DNA of 64,000 bases from Filimonas zeae (lineage in GTDB: Bacteria; Bacteroidota; Bacteroidia; Chitinophagales; Chitinophagaceae). Positions within the stretch are counted from its first letter, which is position 1. Each line of letters begins with the position of its first letter. The stretch lies in contig NZ_BMIB01000002.1 in NCBI RefSeq assembly GCF_014641615.1, positions 806,001 to 870,000 of the forward strand. Reading direction: 5' to 3'. This document shows positions 9,808-18,789 of the stretch, one piece after another. A program made the position numbers and the translations under genes. The notes beneath the pieces were generated by a model, which saw nothing but the letters and a program-made list of their open reading frames with translations, searched no databases and was not told the DNA's origin.

Positions 9808-10804
9808 GCAGCCTGATTTGGTTTTGATGAATGGTGTAGTCAATGCCATAGATCAGCTTCAGGTTATCGAGCAGTTGCTGTATGGGTTCACCCGCTGAAA
9901 AGCTGGCAGAGATACGGCAGTTCAGCACCGCCGCATCAGAAACCCTTACGGGCATGCCATAATGATTTTCCAGCACCAGCAGAAACTCCCGGAACGTAAC
10001 GTTGTTGAGCATTACCCGGCCGTTGATCCACTCTGTATCACCCTGCTGCACCGCTTCTGTTGTGGTTTTACCCGTTTGCCGGTTTACCGCCAGGCCGCTG
10101 CCTTTGCGCAGTTGCAATGGCAGTTGTTGTAGCGCCTGTTGCACCGCTACCACCCCATCGGTAACTTTTATCTGTTCCTCCGGCAGGGCCTGATAGCTTT
10201 TTACCGAAAAGGCCGTACCTATATCCCGCACCACCAACCCGGAAGCGGTGGTAACAGAAAAGGGTGCCTGCAACGCATATTGCACTTCGCAAAACATTTC
10301 CCCTTCGTCCAGTATGATTTGTCTGTTGTGTGTGAAATCTTTGGCATACCGCAGGCGGCTGTTGCTGTTCAACCAGAGGCGCGAACTATCTGGCAGCGTA
10401 AACTGCGTAACCTTACCTGTACCGGCCTGCAAGCTTATCCATTGCACCGGTTGTGTACGTACAGCCAGCCACCACGCCCCGGCTGCCAGCGCTAAAGCCG
10501 CTGCCACACCAGACCATGCCAGCCAGTGCCTTTTTACCGGGTGTAATGGCCTTACCGGTGGTAATGCTGCCTGTTGCATAAGTTGCTGCAACTGCTGCTG
10601 TGCGGCTGTAATTTCCTGCTGCTGCCCCCACTGGTACATGGCCAGTGCCATATCCCTCGCCTGTGCCATGGCAGACTGCAGGTGCGGCTGTTGCTGCTGG
10701 TACACCGCCCAGTAACTATGTTCTGCCGGGGTAGCTGTATCCAGGCAGTAGCGCACAAAAGATTCGTTCATTAAAAAATCCTCAGGTAAGGAAGGAGCCT
10801 GCAT
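9788..10804 (-). CDS. FecR-type anti-sigma factor
   Basis: 338 residues from the ATG at 10804 (a GTG further upstream keeps the frame open but is less likely). A cytoplasmic Gln-rich N-terminal part (about 1-90) is followed by one membrane helix (93-115), the periplasmic FecR domain (LPDSSRLWLNSNSRL, about 138-152) and a C-terminal DUF4974 domain that mimics an STN fold. It should hold the ECF sigma factor encoded divergently at 11029 and release it when the TonB receptor is loaded. The divergent arrangement with a 224-base shared upstream region is less common than the usual sigma-FecR co-transcription. Confidence 0.9.
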   Translation of the reverse strand: MQAPSLPEDFLMNESFVRYCLDTATPAEHSYWAVYQQQQPHLQSAMAQARDMALAMYQWGQQQEITAAQQQLQQLMQQAALPPVRPLHPVKRHWLAWSGVAAALALAAGAWWLAVRTQPVQWISLQAGTGKVTQFTLPDSSRLWLNSNSRLRYAKDFTHNRQIILDEGEMFCEVQYALQAPFSVTTASGLVVRDIGTAFSVKSYQALPEEQIKVTDGVVAVQQALQQLPLQLRKGSGLAVNRQTGKTTTEAVQQGDTEWINGRVMLNNVTFREFLLVLENHYGMPVRVSDAAVLNCRISASFSAGEPIQQLLDNLKLIYGIDYTIHQNQIRLHGKKCN

Positions 10805-11028
10805 GAAAATGATTTGCTGAATAGAGCAGCAAGCCACGTTTTTTTACCCTGGCATTTTGAGAGCGCTTTGTCATGTTTGCGTCAGCCATTCGCTACAATC
10901 CAATACCAGCAAGCCGTTCCGATCCATTTGCGAAATCGGGAACAATTGCCGGAGTGCTTTTTTTCCTGATATCGTAAGCCCGCCGTTCACCTGCGCGGCT
11001 AGTTTCGCGCAAAAATCCGCCTTTTTAC

Positions 11029-11574
11029 ATGGGAGCGAAGGAAGCAGCAGAGATAAAGGCGTTATGGAGTGTATTCGTATCCAGACAGGGGGAACAAGAA
11101 TTTTACGCCCTGTACCGGTTGTTTTTTCCGTACCTGCTGGCAATAGGTTTACAGATAACAGACGACCGGGATGAAGTAAAAGACGCCCTGAGCCAGCAGT
11201 TTATGCAGATATGGGAGCAGCGCCACCAGCTGGCACACATAACGCACCCGCTTACCTATATTACCACCGCATTTAAAAGACGCCTGTTTAAACAAAACAC
11301 AACGGAGCAGCCGCTTACCGATGAGCACCTGCATATACATACCTCTCCCTCGCCCGAGTTGCTGCACCTGAGCCGCGAAAACGACCTGCATATACAGCAG
11401 CACCTGAACCAAGCCATCAGCCGCCTGCCGGAGCGTAAGCAGCAGCTGATACAGCTGAAGTTTTACCAAGGACTGTCGTATACAGAGATAGCCCGGGTAA
11501 CCGGGCTATCTGAGCGGACTATTTATAATAAGATTTATGAGGCGGTGAAGGAGTTAAGGGAGGGGTTGGGGTAA
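11029..11574 (+). CDS. ECF RNA polymerase sigma factor
   Basis: 181 residues. Region 2 is at about 10-85 (FYALYRLFFPYLLAIGLQIT, DEVKDALSQQFMQIWEQR) and region 4 at about 118-175 (ISRLPERKQQLIQLKFYQ, then the helix-turn-helix YTEIARVTGLSERTIYNK). It belongs to the Bacteroidota FecI-like group that pairs with FecR proteins. It is divergent from the FecR/TonB-receptor operon, so it probably reads the promoter of that operon across the intergenic region. No clear Shine-Dalgarno precedes the ATG. The gene contains an 11-bp-arm palindrome at 11486-11511. Confidence 0.93.
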   Translation: MGAKEAAEIKALWSVFVSRQGEQEFYALYRLFFPYLLAIGLQITDDRDEVKDALSQQFMQIWEQRHQLAHITHPLTYITTAFKRRLFKQNTTEQPLTDEHLHIHTSPSPELLHLSRENDLHIQQHLNQAISRLPERKQQLIQLKFYQGLSYTEIARVTGLSERTIYNKIYEAVKELREGLG

Positions 11575-12030
11575 CCTATCATCCATCATCTCCCAGCCTT
11601 GGTGTTCGGATATGACTTGGCGCTCCCGTAAGCCAGTTAGTACTTCCCGCCTGCCAACATCGCCCACCCCGCAAAAGCTGCAACAGAATTATTAAGGGTG
11701 AATCTGTGCAGCTCTCACAAGTGCTGCATTAGAAAATACAATTTTATGCATTCTCCCCCCATCCCTCATCATATCATTGAGCCTGCAACTAACTTCCGGA
11801 TTTTCAGTTACTTCTTCGCAAGCATTCAAAAAAAGCCCCGGTAACCGGGGCTTTTTTTGAATGCCCTATTGCATACGCCTGCCAGCACCATAACGCCACC
11901 CACCCTTCAGTTACATGTTATATAACACTGTCCCCGCCTCAAAACCAACACAGGCACAGAAAAAATGCAGGTAATCCACTCACGGTTTTTAACCTCTTGC
12001 TTTGCATACAAGAGTTTCGATATTCTTCCC
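11575..12030. other. Intergenic stretch without a gene
   Basis: 456 bases between the convergent sigma factor and lipoprotein genes. No convincing coding frame was found. The only clear structure is the perfect hairpin at 11822-11864. Confidence 0.6.
11822..11864. terminator. Perfect bidirectional intrinsic terminator
   Basis: Two perfectly complementary 20-base arms flank a TAA loop. The inner stem is GC-only (GCCCCGG/CCGGGGC) and is bordered by seven A on one side and seven T on the other, so it works as an intrinsic terminator in both directions. It lies 248 bases after the sigma factor stop and 167 bases after the end of the minus-strand lipoprotein gene, separating two convergent transcription units. 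Confidence 0.9.
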
Positions 12031-12492
12031 CTACTTAGCTAATGTGTCGGCATCGCATCCAAGAGACTTTCTAATTAATATCCCCTTATAATACACAAAG
12101 TACCAATTTGTAAATTCTCTTTCCAATAGCCATCGTTGGTTTTTATTTATCTCAACAATATCAGAAGGAAAGTTATTATTTGATGATTTTTTGTAAAATC
12201 CTTTAATTTTTTTACCAAGAAACAAAGTTCGTACTCCATACATAGTTGTATCGTAAACAAATTGCATTACTTTAAGATTTGGATAGGTATTTGCAATATC
12301 CAGATAAAGAGTATCTCTTTGCACATCAAGATTTACGAACAAAATATCAGTGTTCTCACCAAAGCACTTTTTAGCATTGATAAAAGCGTTAATTTTCTCA
12401 CTGAGCATGGGGACATCATAGGAATTTTCATTTTTAATTTCTGAACAGGCTATTACCACCACAATTAGAAAAAACAAACAAATGGCTTTCAT
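12031..12492 (-). CDS. Small lipoprotein, candidate immunity protein of the RHS toxin
   Basis: 153 residues with a lipoprotein signal (VVVIACSE, Cys at residue 16), then about 135 residues with no family I recognise. It starts 9 bases after the stop of the RHS toxin gene, exactly where polymorphic toxin systems carry the immunity gene. It is much more AT-rich than the neighbourhood (17 G+C in the 60 bases 12241-12300, against 30 of 60 in the RHS core at 15001-15060). A periplasm-facing lipoprotein would fit protection against a toxin arriving through the outer membrane. Immunity function is inferred from position, size and composition only. Confidence 0.65.
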   Translation of the reverse strand: MKAICLFFLIVVVIACSEIKNENSYDVPMLSEKINAFINAKKCFGENTDILFVNLDVQRDTLYLDIANTYPNLKVMQFVYDTTMYGVRTLFLGKKIKGFYKKSSNNNFPSDIVEINKNQRWLLEREFTNWYFVYYKGILIRKSLGCDADTLAK

Positions 12493-12501
12493 TTGATAAT
12501 G

Positions 12502-15500
12502 CTATTTTCGGATGAATCGTTGTGAATTATACCAAATATACTTTTGTGTAGCAACGTCATACACACCTAAATATACTCTATTTTTTTTGTAAGAAACTTC
12601 TATTTGGGCAGCCTTATACCGATCCCCATCTAAGGGGGCTGTTGATCCATCTCTGTGAAATCCTGAAGGAAAGTCAACAATCTTGCCTGGAGTAGCAGGA
12701 TGGCTATGAGTTACTTCGAAAATTAAACGCCCGGACTCGTTAGCCTCTTCTGCATACTTATCCAAAAGATAGCCTAATGATCTGTTACTACTCTTATCAT
12801 GACTAGTGGTTATCCTTGTATCCTGGACCGCTGAGCCAGTGGCTGCCTGACCAAATGAAATCATGCCCCATTCTACAGAGGAATTATCTGCCAAAAACTT
12901 AAACACGCTGTTCGCCACTGCTTTATTAGATATTGTGCCCAATGTAGTAGTACCATTTGGATTTTCGCTGGTAGGTGGATTATTTTGTACATTATTTATT
13001 ATTCCCTTTTGAACGGTAATAGATTTATCCTTATTCACATTTCCATTCTGATCAGTTGCATATAGTTTATCAGTCTTATCATTTGTTGTCTTCACTAATT
13101 CAATATTCCCGTCTTGCTTCAACTTGTAATCATCAAAATCACCTAAAGGATCGCTTATTAAGATTGGATTATTGTGCATGGAAGAATATGTAGAAACATT
13201 TTCATATCCTTGTTCAATCTTAGGATCTATTTGCCAAAACCTTCCAATCTGAGGGTCAAGATTACGATAGAAGGCATCATACATATTTAAATCGAAGTCA
13301 TTGTTTTGCTCGATACCGTTATACTTTATCTTGTTTTCCGGAATTCCAAACAGTGAAGCCCTGGAAGATATCCCAGCCATCGTTAGTCCGAATGGGTAGT
13401 AATGGGTTTCTTCCAGTAATTCCCCGGCCGTATGCTCCACTATCAGGTCATCAAAATAAACATCCCCTTTGCTTTCATTCGACACATATACATAAAGGTA
13501 GCCATTGCGCTGCACCTGAATTTCATCACCTCCCGCAGCCTGAACGGGATACTTTATGGCATTAGCCGATATTGCCGGCACAATTACAGCGCCGCTGTTT
13601 CCGGATATGTTTACCAGTTCTAGCTGCTGCTCATCCAGTAATATCCAGTTTAAATACGCTTTAGGCCTGCTTGTTGTTCCGGGGTCCGGGTTATAAATAC
13701 CCATAAACGCGCCAATGGCTCCGGATACACTGTTCTGAAATGTAACCGGGTTGCTGCTATGGATTCCCCCTGCTGGGGCACCTCCCACCAAACCCGATGC
13801 AATAGATGCGATGATATTATAATTGGGATCGTTTTCTACGCCTTGCTGTACCTGTGCATCATACCAGGCTTGTACTCTGGCTTTAAACCTATCCCCTCTC
13901 ATCACTTTTAGTACAATGCCTGGTCCTAACCGCTTATTGTTGTTCACCTTACCATATAACCTGCTTACCCGGACATTATCCGGATCGGTATCAAAACCGC
14001 CGGGTTTGACAAATTCTGTTTCCTGAATATTTTCAAATAAAGCCCCCTCAGCATTTCTTGCAGCTTCCTCCATTGTGGCCCTGTAGGTTTTAACCCCGCT
14101 CTCTTCGTCTGTTAATGTAGTACGGGTATTACCCAGATGATCTTTAAGGAAGTAATCAAAGCCATAACCGGTAACACTACCCGCAGCCGGATTTCTTACA
14201 GGTCTGATACGCCCTTCCTCATGACCCCAAAACTGTAATACATCATTCTCATATACATAACCATTCAGGTAAGTGGTTATTACATGATTGCCTGCATTGC
14301 CATTAGAAGCGGCAGGCTCTTCAGCTACGCGTTTTTCCAGCTTATTGCCAGCTGCATCGTATATATAGGTAATAGTACCTTTTTTGGCAGCACCATTGTA
14401 CATGGTAAGCTCCCAGGGCAAATTCAGGTGATTGTAAATAATACCTTTGCTTCCGTTTGTGCGGATCTGTTTATTATTATCGGTTACCATGTTCCCATTG
14501 TCATCATACACATAGCCGGGAGTAACTCCTGCAGGTGTGTGATAATCTCCAAGTGTGGAAGCTTCATTACTAACCTCGTCAGTAACAGAAAGTAAACGAT
14601 TCGAGCTTCCATTACCATAGTTATATTTAAGGCGATCTACCCAATCACTTGTGCCAGGTGCCATAAAGCCTTTCTGCCACATTTCTTTAATATTACCATT
14701 GGCATCATAGGTGTTATTAAGACTGGCATCTCCCAGGTGCATACTATAGTTAACACCTTTATCGTTGTTCCAGCCGTTATCATTTTGCTTAAAATCGCCA
14801 AACAGTAACCGATTTGCAGCATCATACCCAAATCCATAGCTCCGTTCATGCTGATCACCCTTGCTTTGCCAGCGCATCCCTGCTATATTTCCGTTGTACT
14901 GGCGCGTATCATAACCCCAGTCATAACTCAGATCCATCGCAAACCAGCGGTCAGCAGCAGGAGTGGTAGCGCTGGTGCTGTTTTCATAGCCCTGCCAGTT
15001 GATGCCTTTCAGCCACCCACGAATATTGTAAGCATAATCCTGTGTTTCCAGCCAGCTGCCGCCACCCGCCTTCTTTCCCAGTTGTTTCGTTTTCAGCTTA
15101 CCCATAGCATCATAACTGTTGTGCGCAATAATACGCTGCGTAGCTGCATCATCATTCAACGTTTTCCGTATTTCAATAACGCGGCCATCATGATCATAAT
15201 CCGTTTCTGTATACACGCGGTTATTGGAAACACCCGCCCTGTTATTATTATGTACCTGATATTGGCTGATTTCTTTATCAGAGAAATTATAGCGGCTGGT
15301 TACCACGTCCTGCCCTCCTTTATAATTATCACTCACTATTTGTATCACACGCCCTTTATCATCATAAAAACTCACTGTTTCCAGCCAACCACCTTTGGTA
15401 AGATCGGCCGGGTCTTCTATTACACGAACACGCGAACCGGTAATAACCCCTTTTGTTAAAACACTACGCGTTGAGGGCAACGGATCGCCATATACATTGG

Positions 15501-17082
15501 CACCAATTCCCAGCTTGCTGTTATTGGCAGCATTATATTGCTTTTGAGTACCCCACAGGTAATGATCATAATAGGCATACGTAAGCGGCACCAACTGTCC
15601 CGTACCCGGCACCAGATAACCATTAACATCCTGGCTGCCGGTTAGGGAGGAAGTGGTAACCGGTACAATCTGAGCTGTAAACTCAGCATTGCTACCACTT
15701 TCAAAGCCTTGCAAAAATTCGATGGAGTTACCCGCATCATAATTAATGCCCGCCTGCCATTCATTGATATAAATATCCATGGCCGGCGTACCAACCCCAT
15801 TTCCGGCAGTAGAAACCGGCCCCGTAACACCATTGTCCGGTAACCCCTTTGCAAATTCGGTCAGCGCTTCCCGCGTGCCTGTGTAATTCACCAACATAGC
15901 GGTTTGAACAGGGCGGTTGAGATTATCATACAGGGTAGCCAGCCACCAATTGTTGGGCGTTCTCATATTGGCATCCTGTGTGTACACAAGACGATCACGG
16001 CTGTCGTAAACCATATACACCCAACCTGCATCAGGCAGCTTTTTAGCTACCATCCGCTTGCGACCGTCATACTCATAACGGAAACAAAGACCATCTGCCA
16101 GACCGGTCAGACTCCATCCTGCCACTTCAGCCATTTTCACCGCCTGCGGAGAAATAATAAACCGCAACAGCCCCAAATCGTCATATACATAATAAGTACA
16201 CAACCAGTCAATGGTTGTGGTGCCTGGCAGCACTCCTGCTTCTGTTTTTTTAAGTACTACATGATCCTCTTTATCCTTATATTCTATGGTCTGATGGTTA
16301 GCTTCATCTATAGTTACGTTTTTAAACAACTGCCCTGGCTGGTAAATAGCACCGGAGACAGGTATAAGAGCAGCTGCTGTGAGATCATTTGAGAAACCGA
16401 TTGTCCATACACGTACAGCATCGTCAGCAGTATTCACCAGATATTGTTGCTGCACCCCGCGGTTACTTCCCAGCCAGCTGTTACCCGCCTGCATGATTTT
16501 TTCTGCCCGGTTCAACGGCGATGCTTCAAAATTGGTCTGGTTATAAAAAACGCTCTCTCCCGCAAAAGCCGGCTGCTGCTGCGCCGTATTATACCTGGTA
16601 CTGTAGAACAGGCTCTGCTCCTCAAATGGATTACTCTTAAACAATCCGTTTTTATCGGTATTGTCTGCTGCATTGTCTGTATAACTGTAGGGCAGATATT
16701 GAAAACGCTCACGCCCAAACTCATCATATATGCTGGGGGCTACCACATCTTTCTGCAAAGGGGAAGCACGCCATTTTACAACCTGCAGGGGACGCCCCAA
16801 ACCATCCAGATACTGCGTGGAACCATTTACCTCACTTACCTGCCGGGAGGTGCTGATTACATCCGCCTCCAGCGTATAAGGTTTTAATGGCACCCAGGCG
16901 CGCACATAATTTAACGGAACACCCGCATTATAAGCCCCCGGAGTAGCTTGTGCAGATGCAGCAGGCTGCCTCACGCCGGAAGGCCCATTTGACTGAGCCT
17001 GAATGTAACACCGCTGTAAAACCAGTGCAAGGAAAACGCAAATACCTCTGAATGTTATATAAAATTTTTTCTTACTAAACAT
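12502..17082 (-). CDS. DUF6443 RHS-repeat polymorphic toxin with JAB/JAMM-like tip
   Basis: 1526 residues. There is an export signal (about 1-31), then the DUF6443 head (about 55-170, with NYVRAWVPLKP and YLDGLGRPLQVV), many YD/RHS repeats building the shell, the RHS core end (IGRFWQIDPK, NNPILISDPLGD, ending near 1314) and a variable tip of about 210 residues. The tip carries a JAMM-like metal motif: HSHP at 1459-1462, Ser 1473 and Asp 1478, with a possible catalytic Glu in VEWGMISFG upstream. This resembles the JAB-like toxin 1 group of polymorphic toxins, predicted zinc peptidases. It follows the RHS-like shell gene by 18 bases and precedes the candidate immunity lipoprotein by 9. Composition drops at the core/tip junction (18 G+C of 60 at 13021-13080). 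Target unknown. Confidence 0.88.
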   Translation of the reverse strand: MFSKKKFYITFRGICVFLALVLQRCYIQAQSNGPSGVRQPAASAQATPGAYNAGVPLNYVRAWVPLKPYTLEADVISTSRQVSEVNGSTQYLDGLGRPLQVVKWRASPLQKDVVAPSIYDEFGRERFQYLPYSYTDNAADNTDKNGLFKSNPFEEQSLFYSTRYNTAQQQPAFAGESVFYNQTNFEASPLNRAEKIMQAGNSWLGSNRGVQQQYLVNTADDAVRVWTIGFSNDLTAAALIPVSGAIYQPGQLFKNVTIDEANHQTIEYKDKEDHVVLKKTEAGVLPGTTTIDWLCTYYVYDDLGLLRFIISPQAVKMAEVAGWSLTGLADGLCFRYEYDGRKRMVAKKLPDAGWVYMVYDSRDRLVYTQDANMRTPNNWWLATLYDNLNRPVQTAMLVNYTGTREALTEFAKGLPDNGVTGPVSTAGNGVGTPAMDIYINEWQAGINYDAGNSIEFLQGFESGSNAEFTAQIVPVTTSSLTGSQDVNGYLVPGTGQLVPLTYAYYDHYLWGTQKQYNAANNSKLGIGANVYGDPLPSTRSVLTKGVITGSRVRVIEDPADLTKGGWLETVSFYDDKGRVIQIVSDNYKGGQDVVTSRYNFSDKEISQYQVHNNNRAGVSNNRVYTETDYDHDGRVIEIRKTLNDDAATQRIIAHNSYDAMGKLKTKQLGKKAGGGSWLETQDYAYNIRGWLKGINWQGYENSTSATTPAADRWFAMDLSYDWGYDTRQYNGNIAGMRWQSKGDQHERSYGFGYDAANRLLFGDFKQNDNGWNNDKGVNYSMHLGDASLNNTYDANGNIKEMWQKGFMAPGTSDWVDRLKYNYGNGSSNRLLSVTDEVSNEASTLGDYHTPAGVTPGYVYDDNGNMVTDNNKQIRTNGSKGIIYNHLNLPWELTMYNGAAKKGTITYIYDAAGNKLEKRVAEEPAASNGNAGNHVITTYLNGYVYENDVLQFWGHEEGRIRPVRNPAAGSVTGYGFDYFLKDHLGNTRTTLTDEESGVKTYRATMEEAARNAEGALFENIQETEFVKPGGFDTDPDNVRVSRLYGKVNNNKRLGPGIVLKVMRGDRFKARVQAWYDAQVQQGVENDPNYNIIASIASGLVGGAPAGGIHSSNPVTFQNSVSGAIGAFMGIYNPDPGTTSRPKAYLNWILLDEQQLELVNISGNSGAVIVPAISANAIKYPVQAAGGDEIQVQRNGYLYVYVSNESKGDVYFDDLIVEHTAGELLEETHYYPFGLTMAGISSRASLFGIPENKIKYNGIEQNNDFDLNMYDAFYRNLDPQIGRFWQIDPKIEQGYENVSTYSSMHNNPILISDPLGDFDDYKLKQDGNIELVKTTNDKTDKLYATDQNGNVNKDKSITVQKGIINNVQNNPPTSENPNGTTTLGTISNKAVANSVFKFLADNSSVEWGMISFGQAATGSAVQDTRITTSHDKSSNRSLGYLLDKYAEEANESGRLIFEVTHSHPATPGKIVDFPSGFHRDGSTAPLDGDRYKAAQIEVSYKKNRVYLGVYDVATQKYIWYNSQRFIRK

Positions 17083-17100
17083 TTTGCTTTGGGTTTAAGG

Positions 17101-18789
17101 TTAATTACAATTTACAGGCTGGCCATAAAAATTATAACAAATCATTTTTACAATATGGTTGCTCTGATCTCTCACCAAATGCAGCCTTCCGGCAGCATCA
17201 TATTCATAGTAAGTAATACGCCCTGCAGGATCGGTCTGACTGGTCATGCCCACCAACGGCGCATAGGTAAAACTGGTAACCTGACAGCTAGACAATGTCC
17301 GTATTTTATTGAGTTCTGTGCGCAATGCATTATCCGTGGCGGGGCTGTTGACAATACTCATATTAACACCGCTTTGGTTTATTACATCCACATAGGCTTT
17401 ACCGATAATTTTTGCTACCGGAAACTGCTTATTGTAGCCCCATACAAAGCAAGTAATTACGCCGTCTCTGCCTGTATACTGCAAAACATTTCCTTTATCA
17501 TCATACTGGTCGAAGCTGACATCTGTTTCCAGATCATTACCTTTTATGGAACTGGCAATACTGGCGGCACGGAACAAGGTATTTTGTCCCAGATAGCTAT
17601 AATTGGTTTTGGTGCGGGCAAGCTCCTGCAAAAGGATACTTTCATTGCGTTGTGTCTGTTCTACCACCGGTGTAATAATATGGCGGCTTACCATATCACC
17701 GTAAGGTGCGGTAGCAGCAAAATCGTGCGGATATTTATTAATGACGGTTTTTATCTGTTCCTTACTATTGAATGTTTTAACCAGGGTAGGTTGCATGTGT
17801 GTAGTATTGGCGTATTGAAACTGTTGTGTTTGTTGCAGTGCCTCACCCGCATCGGTATAAGTGGTGGTAATGGTTTCATCTAGTTTTAGCCAGTTGGAAT
17901 ACACATAATACCGGCTTACGTTATAATCGGCAAAGTAAGGAACACCAGCTTCATACCCATAATAAGGACGCGATATCAGTTGCTGTACGGCATAATAGGT
18001 TCCTGTAAAAGCGGTAGAAGGCTCTGTAGAATAATGATTCACCGTCTCGCTCATGTATCTTTTTACCTGGCCCACCATTTTAAAAGTACGGGTTGTCAGC
18101 TCTTTTCCATTATGCAAATCGCCGTTACTGCTTTGTGCGCCACCGGGTATAGCTGAACTATACTCATGCACATAATCCGGAATTACCTTATTACCAAAAG
18201 ACACAGGCCTGCTTTTTCCACCTGCCATATACTCATGCTCTATGCCACCGGTAACTATTCCATTTTGATCCACCCATTGTTCTGTTACTTTGGGGAAAGT
18301 GATAGTGGAGTAATCGTTTACATACATTCCGTAAGTGGTATTGGACATAATCTGATACATGTAAAAGAAATAATCGTTTTCTGTACCTCTGATGGTAGTA
18401 TAAAACAGTCCTTCGTCTGACAGGTTATCCGGAAAATAACTCATGAGTAAATCGGGTTGGTTAGTACCAAACTCATAGATAAAATTCCGGCGATTTACCA
18501 GATTGCCTGCACCATCATGATCTGCAACAGATTTAACTGTTACGCCACCTACAGGTTTTAAGGGGCGAACAGCATGATCATCTGGGTTGTCAATGTTTAC
18601 ATCAAAATGAACCGGCAGAGGATACGCTGAATACACCACAATTTTGAAAGCAGCCCCATACAGATTTAAAAAATTGAAATCAAAAGACGTATTAATGTTT
18701 GCCCAGGTGGAATAAAGTGGTGTAATCCAGTCGTTATAAGGATCTGCATCGGGAGGTAGGATTTTTAGGTATACGGTTTGCCCTGCCAA
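17101..18789 (-). pseudogene. RHS-like shell protein, C-terminal part (frameshifted from the upstream frame)
   Basis: 562 codons from a TTG at 18789; the frame is open without a start back to a TAG at 18835-18837. It matches the C-terminal two thirds of the left-edge RHS-like protein, including VKYTV/TVEQWV-type beta segments, FVWGYNKQFPVAK, LRTELNKIRT and a terminal YD repeat (DPAGRITYYEYDAAGRL), and ends FYGQPVNCN. The first half is in the frame that ends at 18765, overlapping this one. The paralogue at 2-2137 is continuous here, so I read the two frames as one ancestral gene split by a single-base deletion or a sequence error. Independent translation from the TTG is possible but would leave a secreted protein without a signal peptide. 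Confidence 0.7.
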
